DNA of 64,000 nucleotides from contig NC_046675.1 of the NCBI RefSeq assembly GCF_003369915.1, forward strand, positions 8,184,001 through 8,248,000, read 5' to 3'. Below the pieces are notes generated by a model that made no database searches, had not been told where the DNA came from, and was given only the letters and a program-made list of their open reading frames with translations. A program made the position numbers and the translations under genes. This DNA is from Drosophila miranda (taxonomy: Eukaryota > Arthropoda > Insecta > Diptera > Drosophilidae). Below are positions 35,220 to 44,993 of this stretch, piece by piece (within the stretch, counting starts at the first letter, position 1; each line of letters begins with the position of its first letter).

Positions 35220-35530
35220 GGTTGTGTTGTTCGCTACTTGTTTTTTGTTTGACTTATTTCGCTAAAACCTCTTTTTGCGCAAAATGCAATAAAAGCAAGT
35301 ATTAAGAATACACCAGTTAAATAGAAAATTGATTCATCAATCGTATAAAATTATGATGGCATGGCTATATGTTCTATATAGCTAGTAATATTTGAAGGAA
35401 TATCAAAAACGAGGAATATGTAAAGTAGAACTTGAATTCGTCAGTATATTTACAATATATTTTGAAAATGAGGCGGTATGTTTCGGTATATTTCAGAAGG
35501 TCGGACGGTATATTTTATCGATAATTCAGC
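35220..35530 (+). repeat. Promoter-like repeat copy upstream of nonA-l
   Basis: This block matches 53,180-53,480, upstream of Dlc90F, over nearly its whole length, with shared words such as 'gacttatttcgctaaaacct', 'attgattcatcaatcg' and 'cttgaattcgtcagtat'. By eye identity is around 90 percent. It ends in a run of GGTATATTT-type words and abuts the DRE and the nonA-l leader. Four further degenerate copies lie at 51,930-53,120. Confidence 0.75.
35516..35523 (+). promoter_or_regulatory. DRE (TATCGATA) upstream of nonA-l
   Basis: TATCGATA lies 83 bp before the nonA-l start codon, just after the GGTATATTT words of the promoter-like repeat. The short leader and lack of TATA box suggest a DREF-type housekeeping promoter. 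Inferred from position. Confidence 0.5.
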
Positions 35531-35605
35531 GGTACACTTTCCCTGACTGTGTTGTTGTGCAATTTTTTGAGATTTATTTTTTCTCGTGGTTAAAAGTATT
35601 TTAAG

Positions 35606-38600
35606 ATGGAAACGATCAATTTAGATGGTCCCAATAGCGTTAAGCCTTTGCCCCAAAGACAGCAGAGAGGCAACCAACCGGCCAATAAAGGCAATATTGG
35701 CAAGCACGCGGCTCCTAAACAAAATGTTGGCCCCGATGGCAGTCCAGCCGAAAAGAAGGCACGATTCGGTGGCTTGAACAACCAAAATGGCCGCCCCGCC
35801 GGTGGCGTCGCTGCCGGTGGCCAGAATCAGAAAAAGAATTTCGGAAATAAGGATGGATTCGGCGGCAATCGCAATCGCCGTGGAGGAAACCAAAATAGAC
35901 AAAATGTTCAGGGTCCGAATAACGCAAACGTAAGTGAAAAACTGACGGCAAGATCCCCCTCCCTTCTTTCACGTTATCCTCTCTTGTATGTACACCAAAC
36001 ATGCATAAATGGGTCTCTGAAAGAAAAGAACAATTATTCCGGTTCGTTCTGGTTTTTTTTTTTAGATGTTTTTCCATATACGCACATTTTGGGAATTAAT
36101 TACGAAAAATGCAGTACAATTTTCATAAATTGTTTTATGCTTAACTGTTCAAAGATACGGGGCTGTATTCATAAATGAATGATATTTTTTTTTGATAATC
36201 AAAAGTTCATTACTCGTATTCGAATACAGGTTGTTTTGAGCACTCTTTGATTAATTACTTTTGTATATATGTATGTATATACATTCATTCATAGCGATGT
36301 ATTTACAAGCATGCAATTTTTTTTTTCTTTGTGAAAGGCATAGGCCGTCCTTCTTAAATGTGTAAGACTGTGGTATATCCACAATTTACAGAACGCTTTT
36401 GGTGGTTCATATTCTACTATTGTGGGTGATGCTGAGATTCGTTTTACATCGAAGCGATAATCTGTTTTTTTTTTTGTGTGGCATACAGATCCCGGCTAAG
36501 AGTGGCTTTCGATCTCTGCATTCTCTGTAGTCAAAGGGGTGACTTTTCGTAGGCTTAAGCGCTGGCTACACGTGACCAGTGTCATGTATACTATTTATTT
36601 GTATTTATTTATATTTCAACGAGTCATTGTGAGAGAGCAATTAAGAGGCGATGCTGCTTACTAACATTCATTCTTTATATCGGGAATCTATTGCTCGAAT
36701 GTTGTGTTCATTGCCAACTATATGGATAAAGCTAATTTCTGCAAAGGGATGTGTTATCCCTCTCTGAAAGGGTATTATTTTGGAGGGGGTCAAACGCCAT
36801 TTCGTTGGATGGGTGGTCTCTTAATCTAGGGCTAAGGGCTTTTGCCTTGAGTGGGAGGTATTCAAGCGTAATTATATGTATTTTATTCTACCCTATACAC
36901 ATGCATATGCGCATCCATGTATGGGCTCCATCTCTGCAGTGTCCTTTAGTCCCCCAGAATGTGGAAGCAACGACCCTTCTGCTTGGAGGCTTATTGCTTC
37001 GTTTCTTTGGGAGGGGATTAGACGCACTGCAGATTGGGGGCCCAGGCATATCCGTGCATATTTTCCAAATCCATTTCATCATTCTTCTTATACTGATTTA
37101 AATATATATAATACAAATATAGCAAAAGTCTACTACTAATGAAGCAGCGAAGCCGGAAGCCGGAAATGTCGCTGAGAATGTTAATGAATCTGTGGCTGCA
37201 ATTCAGCAGCCAGCCCCCAATGCAAACCAAGGTCCAGGGCAGGTTCAAGGACAAGGGCAAGGTGGTTTCCGCGGTGGTCCTCGCGGTGGCGGCCTCGGCG
37301 TCGGTGGCAATAACCAAGCAGGTGGCGGCAACCATCCAGGAGGTGGTAACAATCATCCAGGAGTTGGTAACAATCAACCAGGAGGAGGTAACAATCATCC
37401 AGGAGTTGGTGGCAATCATCCAGGAGGAGGTTACAATCATCCAGGAGTCGGTGGCAATCATCCAGGAGTTGGTGGCAATCACCAGGGAGGCGGAGGTGTA
37501 CGCGCCCAGCAACAGCAGCGTGATCGCGGCAATCGCGGTGGCGGCGGTCAACGGTCGGGCGGTGGTCAAGGGGGGCCCAACATGAGCATGATGGGCGGTA
37601 TAGGTGGCGGTCCACGCGGTGGTGGTGGCGGCGGGGATGATTTCTTTATTGCCCAACGTCTGCGGGCCATTGCTGGACCCACACTGGAGCTGCCACCCGT
37701 GGAGGTGCCCGAGGAGACCAAATTCTCTGGCCGCAATCGTCTGTATGTGGGCAATCTCACCGGCGACATCACCGACAATGAGCTGCGCGAAATGTTCAAG
37801 CCCTATGGGGAGATTGGCGAAATCTTCTCCAACATTGAGAAGAACTTCACATTCCTTAAGGTCGATTACCATGTGAATGCTGAGAAAGCCAAGCGCGCCT
37901 TGGACGGTACCATGCGCAAGGGTCGCCAGCTACGCGTCCGTTTCGCACCCAATGCAACCATCTTGCGCGTCAGGAACCTCACACCGTTCGTGTCCAACGA
38001 GTTGTTGTACAAATCGTTCGAGATATTCGGCCCCATCGAACGGGCCAGCATAACAGTCGACGATCGCGGCAAGCATACGGGCGAGGGTATCGTTGAGTTC
38101 GCCAAGAAGTCCTCGGCCAACGCCTGTCTGCGTTTCTGCAATGAGAAGTGCTTCTTTTTGACGGCCTCACTGCGCCCCTGCCTGGTGGAGCCCATGGAGG
38201 TGAATGACGACAATGATGGGCTGCCCGAAAAGGCCCTCAACAAGAAGCTACAGGACTTCAATCAGGAGCGCAGCGTCGGCCCGCGCTTCGCAGATCTCAA
38301 TTCGTTTGAGCACGAGTACGGCTCCCGCTGGAAGCAGCTGCACGATCTGTACAAGAGCAAGCAGGATACCCTAAAGCGTGAGCTCAAAATGGAAGAGGAA
38401 AAGCTGGATGCTCAGATGCAGAACGCTCGATATGAGCAAGAGACTGAGCTCCTGCGTCAAGGTCAGTATTATCACGTTGCGGGGGGATTAACACAAACAA
38501 AAACTTCGGGTTTCACGTTCCTATTGTCCCGTTCTCCTCGATTCTATATAACTATTGTGTTGTTTGCCCTGTGCTTGTCGTGGAGACGGGTTCTGCGGCA

Positions 38601-41075
38601 AATCATAAAATCTTTTTGTCGTCTAATCTTCGTATTTCTCTCTCACTTGTGATTTCTTTTCGGATTAGAACAAGTCTTTGGTCTAAATATGGGGCCTATG
38701 GGGACGTATTATACATTGAACATTCCTCTGTGCTGATTGACATAGAATATAGAATTTTCTAGCATTATTTAACATCACTATTACCATTGCCAAAACATTC
38801 TATATTTGCAGAATGATGTGGGTTCCATTGCTCCACTCTTATCGACATTGCGTATTGGTTTTTTGAAGACATCTGATTTGTAGGGAAAGCAAATACATTT
38901 TAAAAATTAGCCAAATTTATGGAATGTGAAGTTTCGAATACCTTCCAGTTTTCTACCATTTTTTTGTATATCAGTCTGATCTAGCAGTGCCTGTATGGCC
39001 ATAGGGGTACTCAAAAATCATATATCTAATTATAGGATTTTGTTTAAAGTATTTTTTATGGATTATTTGTACATGTATATTTATTTCCTTATTTTTTACT
39101 GGCATTGCTGGCAACGGCATTACAAGAATATACCCCACTAGACCCCCTTCCTATGCTTATGCCATGTGAAAACATTAACTCAAAACTAGTTAATTACAGC
39201 CTATTACATTCGACGTTTACGTGTGACCTGCAAAAAACAGTTGATTTTGCATCGAGAATGGTCTCTATTTTGCGTCATCCCTGAATAAATACAGCCATTC
39301 TCTATATGGGAACATTGGTGTAGGGTATATCGACGTCGTTCAATGAATCCCAGCGGTTTTTAGGATAATATAATGCTTCAGGTTGATAGCATGGCTGCTG
39401 CAAAGATGCATTTATCTAACATCCAAGCAAATGTTTCTTATACTGTGGGGGCTGGGGCATCCATATATCGATTGGTTCCATTGGACATTTATGGCTGGTG
39501 GAAAAGATTGTGTTGTCGTCCTTTGAGGTTTCATTCTGACAAAAAAATCTAAAGCTTTCTTCTCCTTCGTTAGGAGCCAATGATCGTGGCAGATCATGGC
39601 CATTATATTTATAAACATTTTCCCTAATAGTGTGCGTGTATATTTCCCTTAGAGCTGAGAAAGCGCGAAGTGGACAATGAGCGCAAGAAGATAGAATGGG
39701 AAATGCGCGAGAAGCAGGCCGAGGAAATGCGCAAGCGCGACGAGGACACTTTGCGTCGCCATCAGACCGAGATGCAGACACGCATGGCGCGTCAGGAGGA
39801 GGATATGCGCCGACGCCAGCAGGAGAACACATTGTTCATACAGGCACAGCAACTGAATTCGCTGCTCGACCAGCAGGAGGGCTTCGTCGGCAATGGCGGT
39901 AGCGGCAACAACGCCAGCTTCGACAACTTTGGAGGCAACAGCAATTCTCCCTTTGAAGTTTTTAGAGGTAAGACATAAACCAAAAGGGCACTAAATGAAA
40001 GGTTAAATGAATGTTTTTTCTAATCAGGAAACAATAACAACTCAACCATGACTGGAAATAGCTCTGGCCCGGGCGGACCCAACAAACAGGTATGTACAGG
40101 GCTCTCAACCACAGAGGTTTCTCAACCGGGCCAAAAACCCCCTGGCAAAGAGTTATTTCTTGCCCCACGGTTTTCTCTAAACATCCAAGGGGAAGGATCA
40201 AATTCGGGGCATCTGTTGTACTCCATTCTTGAGCTGAATATTTCTATATTTTGGGGACACTCACTGTGTAAACTCTTGAGAAACCTGAAGTTTGGGCGTA
40301 TACTGGACAGCGAAATTGCAAGTTATATTTTCGTATTAATTTTATTTGAAAAAATGTGCCATGCCTGCCATATCAATGGAAGCCAAGCAGCTCCTGACTA
40401 TTTGCTCTGGGACTTTCGTGGGGGTGTGTGAATCCATATATGATCTTAGCACACATTTTGTATCTAAGGGTGTATATTATATTCGTGTAGATCTATTTTA
40501 ACAAGCCGGGCGTATATGTGCAGCTCCTCATGACCAGCGCAAGTAAAATTGAGAGAGTTGTGCGGTCTGCTTTCTCTCTGCATTAAACTATAACTCAATC
40601 TATGAGCATGCGATTCCAATTCCAAATACACCTGTTTATTTTATAGGGTACATACAAAATAAGCTTACATATTCGTAGATATGAACATATGTATATATGA
40701 GCAACGTGTATCGTAGTGTTGCGGCACTTGTGCCGTTTTTGGTTTTATTTCGACAGAATTTTCATTTCTATTTCGTATGTTTTTTTTTATTTTATGGGGA
40801 AGTATAATCTTGATCTACAATTCAAATTGAATAATTGATCGTTGATCGTCTCGGTGGATTTGGTTCTGGTCTCTCAGGCCTTGATAGCATTATTCAAATG
40901 GGATTTTGGGCTTATATCTGGCTAAAGTTACACTCAATTGAACAATTATATTTCCTTGTTCGAATAGGACTCGTTCGCTTTTGAATTTGGAGTTAACAAT
41001 ATGAACCAAGGCGGCAATCAGCGTGGAAATAATGTCGGAGGAAATAATGTCCCATGGGGACGTCGTCGTTTTTAA
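35606..41075 (+). CDS. nonA-l: NonA family DBHS RNA-binding protein, probably NonA-l (715 aa)
   Basis: Five coding exons: 35,606-35,929, 37,123-38,461, 39,653-39,967, 40,028-40,089 and 40,968-41,075. Phases agree throughout, and three introns are large (0.9-1.2 kb). The order is: a Gly/Asn/Gln-rich N-terminus; a 7-residue GNNHPGV-type repeat at about residues 165-230; RRM1 (RLYVGNLTGD, about 313-385); RRM2 (ILRVRNLTPF, about 387-470); a NOPS linker; a long charged coiled coil (about 500-640); and a Gly/Asn-rich tail ending PWGRRRF. DBHS proteins (NonA, NONO, PSF) dimerise and act in nuclear RNA processing. I choose nonA-l over the X-linked nonA because the neighbours are, from memory, chromosome-3R genes; the family call is secure, the paralogue call less so. 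AATAAA at 41,168. Broken pieces of this gene lie at 42.5-42.9 kb. Confidence 0.93.
37300..37492 (+). repeat. Coding minisatellite in nonA-l exon 2
   Basis: About nine copies of a 21-bp unit (for example 'caatcatccaggagttggtg') encode heptapeptides of the form GNNHPGV, GNNQPGG and GGNHPGG. The frame is kept throughout. Copy number is likely to vary between strains. This glycine/asparagine/proline linker precedes the RRM pair. Confidence 0.85.
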
Positions 41076-41167
41076 GACAAAAACACTACTGGATTAATCA
41101 TATATATACAAAATGCGTATGATATAGTTAAACACTTGACTTGTTCGCTCCTTTCGCGAGTGAAACA

Positions 41168-41173
41168 AATAAA
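41168..41173 (+). terminator. Poly(A) signal of nonA-l
   Basis: AATAAA 93 bp after the nonA-l stop codon, in an AT-rich 3' region. It is the first canonical hexamer after the stop. The AT-rich sequence to about 41,750 could hold further, distal sites. Confidence 0.5.
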
Positions 41174-41756
41174 ACATGAACTCTGTATCTCTTTAATGAA
41201 CTTAAATTTATAAATATGCTATGATTTAAATATTGTCACGATTCCCAAACAAAAACGAATACATTATCGATAACCAAGAAAGGGAAGAAATGCATGCAAC
41301 AAGAGAAACAGTATTCCCATCAAATCTTAACCATTATGTACATATAATTAATCATACGATAATTTTAGAGATATAAAGTGAATATATTCTGCAGTATGTC
41401 TAGCTTTCTTTTTTGCGTGTCACTCGATTAAAATATAAAAAAGATATACATATAACAATTCGACTATTGAATTTCAAGATGTCTACTAACTAAATATGAG
41501 AATTTCCATGCAAAAATGTACACACATGGAATGTGAATGGTGAGTATGTGCGTTCAGGGGAATGCTGTGCTGCTTCATTAATATTCTGTTTACAAATGGA
41601 ATCATACAGACTGGTTTTTCTACTACTACTAAAACCTCAAAAGAGTTTAGGTATTCTATGAAACTTGGGAGCAACTTTGTAGACCCACGGGGTAGCAGAT
41701 TACCTATCCTACCTGTCTCTTATTTGGGTCCACCAAAACCAACAACACGATGGGGA

Positions 41757-41990
41757 ACGTTGTGAGTCGCTGCTACGGCCGCGACTCTGCATTTATACCC
41801 GTGCCAGAGGGCGCACACTGCAAGAGAAGGCGTGTGTGTGCGTGAGAGAGGGAGAGGGAGAGTTAGAGTGAGTAAGTGCGTGGAAGGCATTGCCTAGCCA
41901 CTGCAAATTTGTTTAATCCGGCTATAATAAAAGTCAGATCCTATACAGATTTGGCCATCTGCTAGATATGGTCATTCTCTTAGCGAACTT
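41757..41990 (-). mobile_element. Inverted DINE-1-type fragment
   Basis: Read on the minus strand, the segment matches the last 240 bp of the copy at 50,541-51,641: 'gtggctacgcagc'-like, then a C/T-rich tract, 'gggtataa' and the GAGTCGCGGCC...GCGACTCAC terminal hairpin ending at 41,757. It is diverged and lacks the element head. A spurious ATG GGG AAC GTT at its edge could be mistaken for an Arf start. Confidence 0.65.
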
Positions 41991-42138
41991 TCTTCGATAC
42001 TCTCTTCATTTGAATAAATATAAGAACAACTTGCACTAGACGACGCTGACGACATACTGATTTGATCCATTGTCGATTGTTCAGGTAGAGAGGCTTCTGC
42101 TGCCGTCAGCAGTATTAGACTCAAAAAGATCAAAGAAG

Positions 42139-42420
42139 CTATCCCAATCGAAATCGTTCGTCTTCAGTAGTTGGATAAGACGTCGTCCGTTGTCTTGATG
42201 GTCCGGCCTCTCCGTCGTCGTCGTCGTTATCGGGATTGGGATCAATATCATTCGTTGTATTATTTTGAACTAATTCTTGGTGTACACGTCCACCCAAATG
42301 ATCGTTAATAATCTGTTTATATTCCTGTGTTTGTCTATATTCAGCAAGATTTTTTACTCTTTTTTCATGCAAAGCCCTTCTAAATTTTAAAGCTGTCGTG
42401 AATTGCTTTCTGTCTTGCTG
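42139..42420 (-). other. Unidentified acidic ORF fragment
   Basis: An open minus-strand frame runs from about 42,440 to a stop at 42,139 with no obvious ATG. It contains ALKFRRALHEKRVKNLAEYR, an acidic Asp run (NPDNDDDDGEAGPSRQR) and ends DERFRLG. A neighbouring frame continues as DWDSFFDLFESN, which suggests a frameshifted C-terminus. I do not recognise the family. Position inside a cluster of dead duplicates and transposons suggests a gene fragment or transposon protein remnant. Confidence 0.3.
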
Positions 42421-42510
42421 TGTATAATTTATAGATGGTGGAAATGATTCTATAAAAGATTCTCGTCACTTGTGATTGTATACTGACGGAAAACTAAAGC
42501 GTTTTTCATC

Positions 42511-42775
42511 TTAGTTAGAAGGCAATGATCGTGGTATTTTCCCTAATACTGTGTGTTTATTTTCTTTAGAAGCAAGTTGATAGAATGGGAAATGCGCGAG
42601 AAGCGGGCCGAAGATATGCTCAAGCGTGAACGCGATGAAGACACGCATGGCGCGTCAAGAAGGAGTATAAACGTTGTATCGCTGCTCGATCAGCAGGAGG
42701 GCTTCGTCGGCAATGGCTGTGGCAGTGGTTTTTAGAGGTAAGACATAAACCAAAGGGAAATAATTGAGTGGACTT
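42511..42775 (+). pseudogene. Broken duplicate of nonA-l exon 3 with flanking intron sequence
   Basis: This matches 39,560-39,990 of nonA-l: the intron words 'caatgatcgtgg' and 'ttttccctaata', the exon words 'gaatgggaaatgcgcgagaa' and 'cagcaggagggcttcgtcgg', and the following intron start 'gtaagacataaacc'. Several internal deletions remove about half of the exon, and the frame encodes only WEMREKRAEDMLKR and LLDQQEGFVGNG before a stop. Because intron sequence is included, it was copied at the DNA level, not through RNA. Confidence 0.85.
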
Positions 42776-42798
42776 AAATGTTTAAATGTTCTGTTAAG

Positions 42799-42852
42799 GC
42801 AGCCATTGGCACCGGTGGGACCGCCGTTCTGGTTGTTTGAGCCACCGATTCG
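42799..42852 (-). pseudogene. Inverted shard of nonA-l exon 1
   Basis: On the minus strand this reads 'cgattcggtggctcaaacaa' and continues to 'ggtgccaatggctgcc', matching nonA-l exon 1 at 35,761-35,817 (encoding RFGGLNNQNG) with about ten differences. It lies 25 bp from the exon-3 copy but in the opposite orientation. The duplicated block was therefore rearranged after or during copying. Confidence 0.7.
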
Positions 42853-42925
42853 TATATGCATAGTCTAGTTTAATACCATAGCAGCTGAATTTCATAAGCG
42901 AATTTTTATGGCTCAGTTTTGAACA

Positions 42926-43788
42926 CGTTAGGTTAGGTTAGGTTAGGTTAACCCGGACGGTCCTCAGCGGGGCCACGCATAGGCCAATATGGCCCTTAGT
43001 TATCCGGATGGGGAGGTGTATGAACCGTCGCGGGAGTGTTAATGTGGTTTTAAAAGTCCCCGAGAATCGAGGTGTTTTTAGCATAGGCCAGCAGTTCCTG
43101 TGGCGTCCTTTTGGAGGCATCCTCCAGTGATGCCAACACTGGGGCGCCCAGGTATCTCCTCCTTGCCCTTGAGAGAGCCGGACAGTTGCAGATGAGATGT
43201 TCCAGGGTTTCGATAGCCCCAGGTTCCTCACATTTCCTACAACTGTCTCTGTTGGTGATGCCTAGCTTTGCTGCATGTGCAGCAGCCAGACAGTGACCTG
43301 TTAGTATCCCCACTAGCAATCTACAGTCCTTTCGTGGTAGGTGCAGTAGGTAGTGGCTAAGTTTCTCGTTGCGCTCCTTGCACATTATCTTCGAGGTTCT
43401 GCAGGTGGTGGTACTCCTCCACCTGCTATCAGTCTGTGCTCTAGCCTGCTTTTCTAGATCGCCTTGCAGCGTTCTGAGGGAGACAGGCACGTTCTCGGTT
43501 CTCCTATTCTCCAGCCCGACGCCTTCCTTAGCTAGTACGTCCGTCGCTTCGTTTCCTTCGATGCCCTGGTGGCTGGGAACCCAATAGATCCGCACTGTCT
43601 TTGTCGTGCTTAGGATGTCTAATGCCTCCCTGCTTGCCAAGACACTTCTGGAACTGACCGCGGACGACTGCATGGATCTTATCGCCGCTTGGCTGTCGAC
43701 GAATAGGTTGACCGCATCGTGTGCTCGTTCTGTTAGGAGAGCGACCTCCGCTGCCTTCCCGATGGCACGGGAGCTTGTGCGGATTGAT
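42926..43788 (-). mobile_element. 5'-truncated LINE (I/LOA-type) with RNase H domain and CCTAA-repeat tail
   Basis: The minus strand encodes the end of a non-LTR retrotransposon ORF2. RNase H signatures are VDSQAAIRSM and IYWVPSHQGIEGNEA (the SHxGxxGNExAD-type block). They are followed by a CCHC-type finger, CRKCEE...HLICNC, and a terminus ending NTSILGDF at 43,050. The reading frame is intact over at least 207 codons. The 3' UTR ends in about four AACCT units (plus-strand GGTTA repeats, 42,926-42,952). The reverse transcriptase and all upstream parts are missing, as usual for LINE insertions. The clade call (I/LOA) rests on the RNase H plus CCHC arrangement. Confidence 0.8.
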
Positions 43789-44097
43789 TAAGCCAAACAA
43801 AAGACTCTCTGCCTCACGATTGTCTCGATTGCTGTTGCCAGACACACGAGTGCGGTCGCATGTAAGGTCAGGACCGGAAAGTGAAGTCCTGTACCATTTA
43901 CCAGCATTAGAGGTTAATTATGTTTAAGTATCTTTTTGGTTTGGTTTCTTTGCAGATTTACCAAGTCCAAGCACACAACTCCAGAGTTTGAATATTTGGA
44001 ATGATTCCAGACAAGCCAGAAGGCCAGCAGAAGCAGCAGCAATCAAGAGATTTCTGATTTACTTCTCCTCGAACCTATCCAAGGGCAAGCAACAACT

Positions 44098-44816
44098 ATG
44101 GGAAGTGTATTCGGCTTGGATGCTGCTGGTTAAACCACACGATACCTACGATTGGTAGGTAAAACTTGCTAGCAACAATGAATAATATCGGTACTCGATC
44201 TACTTATATGATTTATTCTCCTCCATTCTTTCTAGGTTTAAATGTGGAGACTGTAGAATACAAGAATATGAGATTTACAGTGTGGGATGTGGGCGGTTGA
44301 GAGCCATTGCATAGGCATTACTTTGCGAATGCACAGGTAAGTGCTTTGATTTGCTTCAATTCTCTGCCGATTCACTAATTGGCATCTTTTTTGGTTCAAT
44401 ACAGGCTCTTATCTTCGTCGTGGAAAGCAACGACAGAGAGCGTGTCGATGAGGCGAGAGAGGACTTAATGCGCATCCGAAAGAGCTCCGAGTTCTACTTG
44501 TATTCGCCAACAAAAAGGTGCGACGAAGCGAAGGTATACGGTATACGCTGATAAGGCAATTCCAAACATATGCCGATGGGTGTCGGGCATAGACCTATGA
44601 TTGTGATTATTACTATGATTATTCAAAGAGGTGACTGATATGCCAACTATCGTCGAGAATATTGTTTCCATTATCAAAAACCGTGATATAATCCTATCTT
44701 TTGTTTGGATCGTTCTAGGATCTGCCAAATGCAATGAATGCTGCTGAAATTACGGTTTACAACTGGTACACCCAATCAACGTGTGCAACTAGCGGCGATG
44801 GCCTCTACGAAGGAAA
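44098..44816 (+). pseudogene. Arf1 (Arf79F-type) pseudogene with retained introns
   Basis: Four exon-like pieces separated by GT-AG intervals encode decayed Arf: 44,098-44,154 (MGSVFGLDAAG, then a stop in the P-loop), 44,236-44,336 ([17 protein letters not shown], then a stop), 44,405-44,518 ([14 protein letters not shown], with a later frameshift) and 44,719-44,816 ([23 protein letters not shown]). The words [15 protein letters not shown] and [11 protein letters not shown] point to the Arf79F/Arf1 class, not Arf102F. The N-terminal helix, the GKTT lysine and the IRPLW segment are lost. Introns are present, so this is a segmental DNA copy and not a retro-pseudogene. It cannot make a working GTPase. 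Confidence 0.88.
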
Positions 44817-44993
44817 ACCCACATCAAAGTCGGAAACACCAACAGACATACAAACAGACAAAGGAAAACGGTGAAAATCTTCAGCAACAACAATAGCAGA
44901 TCTTTGCACAGTTAAAGAGGCTTATCCTTCCTTTTCGTTTAGAAAACAAGAAATTTAAACTGTGTAATGAATTTAAAATGAAACGATTATAAG

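Noticed and set aside
41751-41765. ATG GGG AAC GTT resembling the start of Arf1 (MGNV)
   Set aside because: The bases belong to the terminal hairpin of the inverted DINE-1 fragment; the real Arf remnant begins at 44,098.
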